A stretch of DNA of 64,000 nucleotides. Origin: Acinetobacter sp. ANC 4169 (GTDB lineage Bacteria; Pseudomonadota; Gammaproteobacteria; Pseudomonadales; Moraxellaceae). Under the pieces are notes generated by a model that was not told the DNA's origin, made no database searches, and saw nothing but the letters and a program-made list of their open reading frames with translations. Below, one piece after another: positions 38,509-46,988 of this stretch. The stretch is taken from assembly GCF_002135355.1 (NCBI RefSeq), contig NZ_NEGE01000001.1:121764-185763 (forward strand), in the 5' to 3' direction. The position numbers and the translations under genes were made by a program. How positions within the stretch are numbered: position 1 is the first letter of the stretch; each line of letters starts with the position of its first letter.

Positions 38509-41160
38509 ATGAGTTACCCGGAAATCATGGCTGATTTTTCCAATTTAACGCCTATGATGCAGCAGTACATGAGCGTCAAAATGCAGCATCCACATTCACT
38601 GATGTTTTATCGCATGGGTGACTTCTATGAACTGTTTTTTGACGATGCCCACAAAGCAGCCAAATTATTGGGGATTACCTTAACGCATCGTGGCAAGGCC
38701 AATGGTGATCCAATTCCCATGGCAGGCGTTCCCTATCATGCAGCCGAAGGCTATTTGGCCCGTCTGGTCAAAAAAGGCGAAACCGTAGTCATTTGTGAAC
38801 AGCTGGGTGAGGGCGAGAGCGCAGGCACTCGCGGAAAGGCACCTATGGAACGCGGTGTAGTCCGTATCATCACTCCGGGCACCCTGACCGATGATGCACT
38901 GTTGAACAGTTATCAATCTTCCAATCTGGTTGCACTGTGCCTACAGCAAGGCCAGATTGGCATTGCACTGCTGGATTTAAGTGCGGGTATTTTCAAAGTC
39001 CAGCAACAGGAGTTCCAGCACGAGCAGCTGGCGATTGAGCTTTCACGCTTAATGCCAAGTGAAATTGTGGTCGATGAAGATATTGTTGACCCCAATATTA
39101 TCGAGCAAATTAAAAAGCAGCTCGACTGCCCTGTGACCCGCCGTCCTAATGTCGATTTCAACCTGAACAATGCACAAAAAACCTTATGTGACCAGTTTGC
39201 GGTAGCTACCCTTTCCGGTTTTGGTATTGATCATTTACCGCTTGCCAAAGCCGCGGCAGCAGCATTGATTCATTATGCTAAAGAAACCCAGAAGACTGCA
39301 CTGCCACATATCCGTTCCATTCAACTGGAACAAAGCAGTGACTTTATTGCTTTAGATCCGGTCACACGCCGTAATCTGGAACTGGTAGAACCATTGTTTG
39401 AGCATGGCACCTCTTTATTCCAGCTCATTAATGACTGCCAGACCGCAATGGGTGGCCGTCTGCTCAGCCGTACCCTGATGCAGCCTTTACGCGACACCAA
39501 AATACTGGATGCCCGTCTGGATGCCATTGCCGCCATGCTGAATGGCTATCATGAGTCTCCTGTTCGTCTGGTCCTGAAAGAAATTAGTGATATTGAGCGT
39601 GTATTGAGTCGGGTGGCTTTGGGCAGTGCACGTCCACGTGATCTGGTACAGCTACGTCAAGCCTGTGCCCAGATTCCCCTACTACGCCATGCAATTCAGC
39701 CGATGACTCAGGCCAAACACTCTACTCTTATTCAACAACTGACGGATGAACTCGGTGATTTTCATGGTCTGCATCAACGCCTGATGTCTGCCATTGTTGA
39801 AAATCCGCCGGTTTTATTGCGTGATGGTAATGTCATTGCAGAAGGTTTCGATACCGAACTGGATGAGCTGCGCAAAATCCGTGATCATGCCGGACAGTTC
39901 CTGATTGATCTGGAAACTCAAGAACGTACCAACACCGGCATTTCAACCCTGAAAATTGGCTATAACCGTGTCAGTGGCTACTATATAGAGCTGACCCGTG
40001 CTCAGGCGGAGCAGGCACCGGATCATTATATCCGTCGCCAGACTTTAAAAAATACTGAACGCTATATCACCCCAGAACTAAAATCTTTTGAAGATAAAGT
40101 GCTGTCGAGCGAATCACGTGCCCTGACGCGTGAAAAAATGCTGTTTGAAATGCTGCTGGATGAATTACGTCAAGACATCGGCAATTTACAAATGATGAGC
40201 AGCGCGATTGCACAGATTGACCTAGTGGCCAATTTTGCCCATCAGGCCCGTTTGCGTAACTGGTCACGTCCAGAATACAGCCCTGAAATTGGGGTCAAAA
40301 TTGTTGCCGGCCGACATCCTGTGGTTGAAGCCTTAAGCAAGACAGCCTTTACTCCGAATGACACCACTTTAGATTACAACCACCGTATGGCCATTGTGAC
40401 CGGGCCGAATATGGGCGGTAAATCGACCTTTATGCGCCAAACCGCATTGATCAGTCTACTCGCCTACTGTGGTGCTTACGTACCGGCCAAATCGGCAGTA
40501 TTAGGCCCAATTGATCGCGTCTTTACTCGTATTGGTTCAGCAGATGACTTATCTACCGGCAAATCGACCTTTATGGTGGAAATGACCGAAACTTCACAGA
40601 TTCTACATCATGCCACCAACCAGTCCTTGGTGTTGATGGATGAAGTCGGACGCGGTACCAGTACTTACGATGGTCTATCTTTGGCTTGGGCCTGTGTGAT
40701 TGACCTGAGCAAGCGCATTAAATGCCTGTGCTTATTTGCCACCCATTATTTTGAACTCACCGAACTGGGTAAAGAGTCAGGCATTGATAACTACCATGTC
40801 ACGGCCAAAGAACTGAACGGTAATTTAATTTTGCTGCACAAGGTTCAGCATGGTCCTGCCAGTCAAAGTCATGGCTTGCAGGTGGCCAAACTGGCCGGTA
40901 TTCCAGCCAGCGTGATTAAAGAGGCGCAAAACCGGTTGAAGATTTTGGAAAAGCAGCAACATCAGCAACTCAATAAAGCCGTACAAAATGATTTATTTAG
41001 TGTGGTTGATGAACCTGCTATTGAAATCATTGAACGTGTAGTGGAAATTGAAAAAGATGTACCTGCACTGAATCTGTTAAGATCGCTAGATGTAGACAGC
41101 CTTTCTCCTCGGGAAGCCTTGCAACAGATTTATGCATTAAAAGATGCATTAGAAAGCTAA
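38509..41160 (+). CDS. mutS: MutS, DNA mismatch recognition ATPase
   Basis: Initiates methyl-directed mismatch repair by binding mispairs and recruiting MutL. The N-terminal mismatch-recognition domain carries the Phe-x-Glu motif within [15 protein letters not shown]. The C-terminal ABC-type ATPase has Walker [12 protein letters not shown] (about residue 632), [14 protein letters not shown] and Walker [17 protein letters not shown], then [11 protein letters not shown]. The C-terminal [12 protein letters not shown] tetramerisation segment is present. The 883-residue length is normal. A second possible start lies six codons downstream ([10 protein letters not shown]). Confidence 0.97.
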   Translation: MSYPEIMADFSNLTPMMQQYMSVKMQHPHSLMFYRMGDFYELFFDDAHKAAKLLGITLTHRGKANGDPIPMAGVPYHAAEGYLARLVKKGETVVICEQLGEGESAGTRGKAPMERGVVRIITPGTLTDDALLNSYQSSNLVALCLQQGQIGIALLDLSAGIFKVQQQEFQHEQLAIELSRLMPSEIVVDEDIVDPNIIEQIKKQLDCPVTRRPNVDFNLNNAQKTLCDQFAVATLSGFGIDHLPLAKAAAAALIHYAKETQKTALPHIRSIQLEQSSDFIALDPVTRRNLELVEPLFEHGTSLFQLINDCQTAMGGRLLSRTLMQPLRDTKILDARLDAIAAMLNGYHESPVRLVLKEISDIERVLSRVALGSARPRDLVQLRQACAQIPLLRHAIQPMTQAKHSTLIQQLTDELGDFHGLHQRLMSAIVENPPVLLRDGNVIAEGFDTELDELRKIRDHAGQFLIDLETQERTNTGISTLKIGYNRVSGYYIELTRAQAEQAPDHYIRRQTLKNTERYITPELKSFEDKVLSSESRALTREKMLFEMLLDELRQDIGNLQMMSSAIAQIDLVANFAHQARLRNWSRPEYSPEIGVKIVAGRHPVVEALSKTAFTPNDTTLDYNHRMAIVTGPNMGGKSTFMRQTALISLLAYCGAYVPAKSAVLGPIDRVFTRIGSADDLSTGKSTFMVEMTETSQILHHATNQSLVLMDEVGRGTSTYDGLSLAWACVIDLSKRIKCLCLFATHYFELTELGKESGIDNYHVTAKELNGNLILLHKVQHGPASQSHGLQVAKLAGIPASVIKEAQNRLKILEKQQHQQLNKAVQNDLFSVVDEPAIEIIERVVEIEKDVPALNLLRSLDVDSLSPREALQQIYALKDALES

Positions 41161-41174
41161 TCAAAATCTGCACC

Positions 41175-41204
41175 AAAAAAGACTTCTAAATAGAAGTCTT
41201 TTTC
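41175..41204 (+). terminator. Terminator after mutS
   Basis: The stem AAAAAGACTTCTA/TAGAAGTCTTTTT with a two-base AA loop and a T-rich tail. Confidence 0.88.
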
Positions 41205-41285
41205 ATTTACTACAAATATTTAATGAAATATGCAATTTTTATCAAAATTAACAGCGCTATATATAACAAATATCAATAAAAGCAA

Positions 41286-41315
41286 TTGTTACTTAGCAGC
41301 ATTTTTGCCTAAAAT
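41286..41315 (+). promoter_or_regulatory. Promoter of fdxA
   Basis: TTGTTA and TAAAAT are separated by 18 bp, 45 bp before the fdxA start. One mismatch from consensus in the -10 and two in the -35. Confidence 0.55.
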
Positions 41316-41359
41316 ACAGCAAGAGTAATTAGAACCAAATTTTTTAGGTAGCTGTCGCC

Positions 41360-41683
41360 ATGACCTTTGTTGTCACTGAAAATTGTATTAAATGTAAATA
41401 CCAAGACTGCGTCGAAGTTTGTCCGGTAGATTGTTTCTACGAAGGTCCAAATTTCCTCGTAATTAATCCAGATGAATGTATTGACTGCGCATTATGTGAA
41501 CCAGAATGTCCGGCAAATGCTATTTTCTCGGAAGATGAGTTGCCAGAAGGCCAAGAAGTCTTTATTGAACTTAATGCTGATCTTTCACAAAAATGGCCAA
41601 ACATTACTCAAATTGGCGATCAGCCTGCTGACCGTGAAGAATGGAACGGTAAAACTGACAAGTTACAATACTTGGAAAAATAA
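41360..41683 (+). CDS. fdxA: FdxA, 7Fe ferredoxin
   Basis: Small cytosolic electron carrier with one [3Fe-4S] and one [4Fe-4S] cluster, like Azotobacter ferredoxin I. Cluster cysteines appear in [19 protein letters not shown] (Cys9, 12, 17, 21) and [17 protein letters not shown]. The 107-residue length matches the family. Its redox partners are unknown. Unlinked to an obvious partner; its own promoter and terminator indicate a single-gene unit after mutS. Confidence 0.95.
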   Translation: MTFVVTENCIKCKYQDCVEVCPVDCFYEGPNFLVINPDECIDCALCEPECPANAIFSEDELPEGQEVFIELNADLSQKWPNITQIGDQPADREEWNGKTDKLQYLEK

Positions 41684-41700
41684 TACTGTTATTCCACTTC

Positions 41701-41732
41701 AAAAAAGATCAGCGTATGCTGATCTTTTTTTA
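41701..41732 (+). terminator. Terminator after fdxA
   Basis: The stem AAAAAAGATCAGC/GCTGATCTTTTTTT with a GTAT loop. Confidence 0.9.
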
Positions 41733-41826
41733 TACTGAAAAAATACATTTGATTGCAATATTTTCAAATTTTATCCTTCAAATTAGATTAAAATAGCCCC
41801 GTATTTATAAATATCTGATTTCTATA

Positions 41827-42540
41827 ATGAAGCATGTTTTAAAGGGCTTACTGGGCTTGAGCCTGGTCCCACTTGTCATGATTGGATGTACCACATCTCC
41901 TCAGAAACAAGGGCAAATACCCGATGGAAAACGGATCTTCATTCCCCAGGAACGCATTATTCTTGAACGCCCAATTCCACCTAAAACAGTACCTTATGTT
42001 TATAATTCATGGGTAGCGCTGGGTGATAATTTGCATCGCGTGCGTGAATATGAAAGTTTTCTGGAACGTAATGGTGTAGGTAATATTATCCCCAGTTTTG
42101 AATTAATGCGTTCTGCTCGTGACTGGCAAAAATGTGGTCGGGCTCAATACATGATTCCTAATCGTGAATTGTGGAATAACCAGATTTCCACTTTACGTGT
42201 ATTCAAATACCTGGTTGCGGCTAAAGTGCTTACCGACTTTGAAGTGACCTCGGTTTATCGTGATTTACCCCTGAACCAATGTGCGGGTGGCGCAAATTCG
42301 TCACGCCACTTGTTTAATTCGGCCATCGATTTCCGTATTGGGCCTGAAATTCCGCAAGCTCAAGATTATGCTTTTATTGAAAATACCAAATTTAAATTAT
42401 GCCAGTTCTGGGCACAGCATGGACAAAGCCTGAATATGGGACTTGGGCTATATGCTTCCGGTCAAATCCATATTGATACCCAAGGTTACCGTACCTGGGG
42501 GCCTGACCTGTCACGTCACAGCTCTATGTGTAATTTTTAA
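41827..42540 (+). CDS. M15-type (D-Ala-D-Ala carboxypeptidase-like) peptidase lipoprotein
   Basis: A 237-residue lipoprotein with lipobox VMIGC (Cys21). The C-terminal part has the peptidase M15A pattern: SSRHLFNSAIDFRI supplies zinc-ligand His and Asp and IHIDTQGYRTWG supplies a further His. Family members cut peptidoglycan cross-links or D-Ala-D-Ala ends, so a periplasmic cell-wall role is likely. The conserved YESFLERNGVGNIIPSFELM segment is probably substrate-binding. A strong terminator follows. Confidence 0.83.
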   Translation: MKHVLKGLLGLSLVPLVMIGCTTSPQKQGQIPDGKRIFIPQERIILERPIPPKTVPYVYNSWVALGDNLHRVREYESFLERNGVGNIIPSFELMRSARDWQKCGRAQYMIPNRELWNNQISTLRVFKYLVAAKVLTDFEVTSVYRDLPLNQCAGGANSSRHLFNSAIDFRIGPEIPQAQDYAFIENTKFKLCQFWAQHGQSLNMGLGLYASGQIHIDTQGYRTWGPDLSRHSSMCNF

Positions 42541-42556
42541 AATAATCTAGTGATAC

Positions 42557-42585
42557 AAAAAGAGATCTTGCTGATCTCTTTTTTA
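42557..42585 (+). terminator. Terminator after the M15 peptidase gene
   Basis: The stem AAAAAGAGATC/GATCTCTTTTTT with loop TTGCT. Confidence 0.9.
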
Positions 42586-42674
42586 TTGCCCTATTTTCAA
42601 TAAATCAAAACGATAAATTGCACTCTGAATGGAAAGGTTTAAAATGCATGCATCGCAACAAAGGTGACAAAACT

Positions 42675-43340
42675 ATGCAACAAATGTGGACAGAGATTGA
42701 TGCTTACATCGATTCACATTTAATTCCAGAAGACCCGATTCTGCAACAGACATTAAAAAACACCGAAGATAAAGGTTTTCCAGATCACCTTGCCGTCGCA
42801 CCCAATCAAGGCATGCTGCTGCAAATGCTTATTCAAATGAACAAGTGCAAGCGTGTGCTAGAACTGGGGACCTTTGCTGCCTACAGTACCATGTGGCTTG
42901 CACGTGCCCTGCCTGAGAATGGTTATATCCTGACCATTGAAGGCCGTGATACCCATGCAGCCTTGGGACAAGAAAATATTGATCATGCAAAACTTCCACA
43001 GACCATTGAGCTTAAAGTTGGCCGTGCCGCAGATGTATTAAAGGCATTACCTAACGATTTTGAACCTTTTGACTTTGTGTTTATTGATGCCGACAAACAG
43101 AGTTATCCTGAGTATTTGGAACTTAGCTTAAACCTGTCACATTCAGGGACCATTATTGTACTGGATAATGTAATTCGCGCTGGTGATATCATTAACCCCG
43201 ACAATCACAAACCAAGTATTGAAGGTATTCGTGATATGTTTTCTGCTATGCAAGACCATCCCCGAATTCTGTCCTGTACCGCATTACAAACAGTTGGAAG
43301 CAAAGGACATGATGGCTTTGCTATTGCCATAGTGAAATAA
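42675..43340 (+). CDS. Class I SAM-dependent O-methyltransferase (caffeoyl-CoA/catechol type)
   Basis: A 221-residue O-methyltransferase of family 3. The SAM motif reads RVLELGTFAAYSTMWLA, the metal/active-site region FVFIDADKQSYPEYLEL, followed by GTIIVLDNVIRAGDI. Such bacterial enzymes methylate catechol-like or unknown small hydroxylated substrates; the substrate cannot be inferred. I start at MQQMWTEIDAYI because AAGGTG lies 8 nt upstream; an upstream in-frame ATG would add 19 residues unlike the family. Confidence 0.88.
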   Translation: MQQMWTEIDAYIDSHLIPEDPILQQTLKNTEDKGFPDHLAVAPNQGMLLQMLIQMNKCKRVLELGTFAAYSTMWLARALPENGYILTIEGRDTHAALGQENIDHAKLPQTIELKVGRAADVLKALPNDFEPFDFVFIDADKQSYPEYLELSLNLSHSGTIIVLDNVIRAGDIINPDNHKPSIEGIRDMFSAMQDHPRILSCTALQTVGSKGHDGFAIAIVK

Positions 43341-43413
43341 TATGACACAAAGGTTAAAAAACAATCTTTTTGTTTTTTTATTTATTTATTAGATATTTAT
43401 AAATACTGTCCAT

Positions 43414-43444
43414 ATAGTTATCCACAAGTTATGCGGATAACTAT
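43414..43444. promoter_or_regulatory. 10-bp inverted repeat carrying paired DnaA-box sequences
   Basis: The arms ATAGTTATCC and GGATAACTAT flank 11 nt. The left arm contains a perfect DnaA box TTATCCACA (43418-43426) and the right arm, on the minus strand, TTATCCGCA (43432-43440), one base off. It lies between convergent genes, so it could be a DnaA site or only a hairpin. Confidence 0.5.
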
Positions 43445-43482
43445 GGCCAATTATTAAGCGTATTTGTAAAGTATTAATAAAC

Positions 43483-44325
43483 TTATTTCACCACCAATAA
43501 TGGTACGCTTGAATTTCGGAATATACTGGTTGCCACGCTGCCCAAAAAGAATTGGCGAATTTTACTGTGACTAAATGCACCGAGTAATATCAGTTGTATA
43601 CCATGTTCGCTTTGGTATTCAAGTATATTTTCCGAAACATCACCATAACGGTATTCAGTCACCACATCAAGGCCAGCATCACGTAAATACTGTGAAGGCT
43701 CATTCAGGATTTCCGGATGATCACCGACATATAGCAGATGGCATTGCAATAATTTTAATAAATCACTTTGCGCTACACGTTTCATCAAATTGACACAGGT
43801 CGGTGAATATTCATAGGCAAAAATAAATCGGGTTGGTGGCTTAAACTGTTCTCCAACAGTCATGATTGTACATTTTGCACCACGAATAAAATTTTCGACA
43901 TTACTGCCGATCGGCTTGTTTCGCTCCGCAGAGCGCTCCCCGACGCGGCCAATAATGGCAATATCGTCTTCTTTAAGTACCTGGAAACTTTGTTCTAAAA
44001 AATCGCCTTTTTCTTGTAGATGCGAGGCACTAATCTGATATTTTTGCTGAATCATTTCAGAAATATGATTTAAAAGATTATTACTGTAATCCAGTGCCAG
44101 TTCACTTTGTTTTTGTTCAAGTTCTGCCAGTTCTTTCAGTAACATTGCATTACTTTCAAAACCGATCACCCCACTGATTTCACCCAAATGATAACTGGCT
44201 GGGTAATAGTCTAAAACCTGTAATAATACCAATTCACGTTGTGTCTGCTTCGCAACCCATGCCGCAGCTTCGGCAACTGCATTTACGCATGGAGAAGAGT
44301 CAATACAAGCGATTACACGTTTCAT
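43483..44325 (-). CDS. Universal stress protein, tandem UspA domains
   Basis: A 280-residue cytosolic protein with two UspA-type folds: KRVIACIDSSPCVNAVAEAA at the start and a second domain ending LLGAFSHSKIRQFFLGSVATSIFRNSSVPLLVV. The second domain keeps the G-x2-G-x9-G(S/T) type ATP-binding pattern in part (LGAFSHSKIRQFFLGSVAT); the first has IGRVGERSAERNKPIGSNVE. Two-domain Usp proteins occur widely and help survival in stationary phase or oxidative stress; the exact role here is unknown. It is a single-gene unit. Confidence 0.9.
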   Translation of the reverse strand: MKRVIACIDSSPCVNAVAEAAAWVAKQTQRELVLLQVLDYYPASYHLGEISGVIGFESNAMLLKELAELEQKQSELALDYSNNLLNHISEMIQQKYQISASHLQEKGDFLEQSFQVLKEDDIAIIGRVGERSAERNKPIGSNVENFIRGAKCTIMTVGEQFKPPTRFIFAYEYSPTCVNLMKRVAQSDLLKLLQCHLLYVGDHPEILNEPSQYLRDAGLDVVTEYRYGDVSENILEYQSEHGIQLILLGAFSHSKIRQFFLGSVATSIFRNSSVPLLVVK

Positions 44326-44459
44326 TTTCGCCTCGCTTTTCGCCCATACAGGCTGTAAATCTAATTGTTATTTTTAACTTAGCATATCTCTTTGTCACTG
44401 TGCATGCTTTTATGTAATTAAACTTACTCGCTGATTCATCTTAATTTTATTGAAATTTT

Positions 44460-45077
44460 TTAATCCCGATCACGAATAAATATTGCAGGATTGCCCGCAA
44501 CAATAGTTGCCTTTTCAACATTTTTGGCGACCATGCTATTCATGCCCACAATGGCATGTGCATCGATCTTTACACCATCTTTAACCCCAACATGCGCACC
44601 TAACCAGACATCCCGCCCCACTTCGATGCCTTGTGAACGTACCGGTTGCTGGTAAATGGGCTGTGCCAGTTCCATACCATGGTCAAAGGCATATAGATGG
44701 CAATATGCGGCCATACGAACCTGATCATGCAGCTTAATCCCTGCTCTGCCACCATCCAGAATACAGTGATGGTTTATGGCCACTTCATTGCCAATCTCTA
44801 AAGGTCCATGCAAGGTACAGTCTGCGGCAATAAAGGAATTGTCTCCAATCGTTATTTTCCGGCCCGGCTCGGCAAAAATATGGGCCAGTGGTGAAATAAA
44901 ACAGTTTTCACCAATTTCAACGGTCTCCATTTCCATTAAATAAGCCTGATATTCTTTTTGCCATTCCTCCGCCCAACCGCGATTTTTCGGTTTTAAGGAC
45001 CAATATAGCCAGGGCATATAATTCAAACGATGCTTATGCTGCTCGCGATATTTTAACAGTGGGTCTTGCTCAGTCAT
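44460..45077 (-). CDS. Left-handed beta-helix acyltransferase
   Basis: A 205-residue hexapeptide-repeat transferase. Repeats run from about residue 50 (IGENCFISPLAHIFAEPGRK, ITIGDNSFIAADCTLHGPLEIGN) to the closing VAGNPAIFIRD typical of acetyltransferases. A probable catalytic His lies in the AYCHLYAFDHG region. The acceptor is unknown (sugar, antibiotic or lipid head group are all possible). Its start overlaps the yigZ-like stop by 8 nt, so the two are coupled. Confidence 0.85.
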   Translation of the reverse strand: MTEQDPLLKYREQHKHRLNYMPWLYWSLKPKNRGWAEEWQKEYQAYLMEMETVEIGENCFISPLAHIFAEPGRKITIGDNSFIAADCTLHGPLEIGNEVAINHHCILDGGRAGIKLHDQVRMAAYCHLYAFDHGMELAQPIYQQPVRSQGIEVGRDVWLGAHVGVKDGVKIDAHAIVGMNSMVAKNVEKATIVAGNPAIFIRDRD

Positions 45078-45669
45078 GTTCAGGTTCTTCTACAATTTTG
45101 AGTTGTTCACGGCCACGGCTTACATCCTGAATTTTCAGTGCCAAAGGCTGGATTTGATGGACTTGTAACAGGGCTTCGACCTGTACACCTGTGGCAGTAT
45201 ATTGTTCCTGAAATTCGATGTGTTGCTGGTTCAGCTCATATTGAAAGATGGCCCATTCATTGAACTGACAGGCAAAACTGATTTTTTTCTTTTCAATCAG
45301 CTCAATTTTTTCCGTCAGTAACAAGCACTGCCCGGCACAGCCACCATAGGCACGCGCCAGACCACCTGTACCCAATTTAATGCCACCATACCAGCGGTTG
45401 ACCAAAACGATGATATTGGTTAATTCATTGCCTTCAATCGTGGCAAGAATCGGCCTGCCTGCTGTACCTGATGGCTCGCCATCATCATTAAAACGGACAT
45501 TGTGGCCGATTTTCCATGCCCAGCACTGATGTGTCGTAGTGATATCTTTATGCAGCTCCAAAAAGTTTTTTACATCCTGTTCATTTTCTACTGGTGCAGC
45601 AATCGCCTGAAAGCGACTTTTTTTAATGTATTCTTCAAAAGTAATGGACGAGGCAATGGTAAATGGCAT
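45070..45669 (-). CDS. YigZ/IMPACT family protein
   Basis: A 199-residue protein with an N-terminal UPF0029 (IMPACT) domain: FEEYIKKSRFQAIAAPVEN, HNVRFNDDGEPSGTAGRPIL and VNRWYGGIKLGTGGLARAYG are diagnostic. A C-terminal DUF1949-type domain follows. The family is linked to ribosome/translation stress, with no proven bacterial activity. I start at MPFTIASSITFEEYI because homologues begin there; an upstream TTG would add 21 unrelated residues. Confidence 0.88.
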   Translation of the reverse strand: MPFTIASSITFEEYIKKSRFQAIAAPVENEQDVKNFLELHKDITTTHQCWAWKIGHNVRFNDDGEPSGTAGRPILATIEGNELTNIIVLVNRWYGGIKLGTGGLARAYGGCAGQCLLLTEKIELIEKKKISFACQFNEWAIFQYELNQQHIEFQEQYTATGVQVEALLQVHQIQPLALKIQDVSRGREQLKIVEEPEHD

Positions 45670-45730
45670 AAATCTAGAATAAATAACAATACAGCGGCAG
45701 TATAGCCTGTTTTCAGCGGCTTGCAGATAC

Positions 45731-45763
45731 AAAAAAACCTCCTATAAGAAGGAGGCTTTTTTA
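45731..45763 (-). terminator. Terminator after the type I secretion operon
   Basis: On the minus strand the stem GCCTCC/GGAGG is flanked by A- and T-runs. It ends the TolC-ABC-HlyD operon 35 nt past the hlyD-like stop. Confidence 0.85.
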
Positions 45764-45797
45764 AGTCGGTCTGCAAATTTTAACCTGTAAATTTTAA

Positions 45798-46988
45798 TTA
45801 GCGTTCACGTAAAGCTTCTTGAGCTTTATTGAATGGCTTAATCAGGTAATCCACTACAGACTTTTCACCGGTTTTAATGTCTACCGTTGCCACCATACCC
45901 GGGGTAATACTGAATTGCTGGCCTGATTTATTGGTCAGTTTATCGGTATCTGTGCGAATATAAACCCGATAATAGAACTGATCCTGCTTCACTTCATCGC
46001 GAATGGTATCTGGTGAAATGACAGTTACCTTACCCTTTAGACCACCATAAATAGAATAGTCATAGGCAGTAATTTTGACCAAAGCCTCCTGACCCGGATG
46101 AATAAACGCAATATCCCGTGGTGAAATTCGGGCTTCAATCAATAACTGTTCATCCAGAGGAACAATGGTCATGAGCTTGCCATTTTGCGGAATGACGCCA
46201 CCAATGGTCATGACATCAATTTCCTTAACCACACCGCGCATAGGTGCTTTGAATATGGTTCGACTTAAGCTATCAGACTTGCCTTTGACCACCTGTTGCT
46301 GTGTTTCCACGTCAGTATTGGTTTTAGACAGTTCTTCACGTGCCTTCACATAATACTGATTGCGAATATCATTCATCTGATTGCGCAGGTTATTGGCTTC
46401 ACGTTTTAAGCGTAACACTTCCACATCACTTGCAGCACCCTTGGCAACTAAGGGTTCAGTCATGCTCAGTTCCTGTTCAATCAGACTTAAAGCCTGCCGC
46501 AAACCGGATAAGGATTCATCCAGATTGGCACGGCGCGAATGATAAAGGGCTGTTTCCTCTTTAACCAGTTTGGCATCCTTGAGCACTTCTTCAGGAAATC
46601 TAAGTGGTGTGCCATTCACTTCTGCTCTTAAACGTGCTGAAGTTGCACGTGAAGACATCAGCAAGGAAGCGGATTCGCCCACATTGGATTCCAGACGGGT
46701 TGGATCGAGCTGGGCTAAAACCTGGCCCTGCTTCACAATTTCACCTTCACGGACGTGTAACTTGGTTAAGATTCCGCCCTCAAGCGATTGAATGGTCTGT
46801 TCTTTTGAAGATGGCACCACCTTGCCTGTACCGGTTGAAACTTCTTCAAGCTTAAAAAACCATGCCCATGCCAATAAGGCGAGCAAACCTATACAGATCA
46901 TCCAGATAAACACACTGGCTTTAGGTAAAGGCGGTTCAAGTTCAGTCACTTTCATGCCACTTTTTAGATTCAGTGATTTATCGCTCAT
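45798..46988 (-). CDS. lapC: HlyD/LapC-like type I secretion membrane fusion protein
   Basis: A 396-residue periplasmic adaptor linking the inner-membrane ABC exporter to the outer-membrane channel. The single N-terminal membrane helix (about residues 26-46) is followed by a biotinyl-lipoyl half (GGILTKLHVREGEIVKQGQVLAQLDPT), a long coiled-coil (about residues 115-235) and a second lipoyl half (IFKAPMRGVVKEIDVMTIGGVI), ending in a beta-barrel-like tail. It overlaps the ABC gene by 4 nt. By context it exports a large RTX adhesin. Lap naming is by resemblance. Confidence 0.9.
   Translation of the reverse strand: MSDKSLNLKSGMKVTELEPPLPKASVFIWMICIGLLALLAWAWFFKLEEVSTGTGKVVPSSKEQTIQSLEGGILTKLHVREGEIVKQGQVLAQLDPTRLESNVGESASLLMSSRATSARLRAEVNGTPLRFPEEVLKDAKLVKEETALYHSRRANLDESLSGLRQALSLIEQELSMTEPLVAKGAASDVEVLRLKREANNLRNQMNDIRNQYYVKAREELSKTNTDVETQQQVVKGKSDSLSRTIFKAPMRGVVKEIDVMTIGGVIPQNGKLMTIVPLDEQLLIEARISPRDIAFIHPGQEALVKITAYDYSIYGGLKGKVTVISPDTIRDEVKQDQFYYRVYIRTDTDKLTNKSGQQFSITPGMVATVDIKTGEKSVVDYLIKPFNKAQEALRER

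Noticed and set aside
41472..41738. 88-codon frame overlapping fdxA
   Set aside because: It is an alternate frame of the conserved ferredoxin and runs into its terminator.
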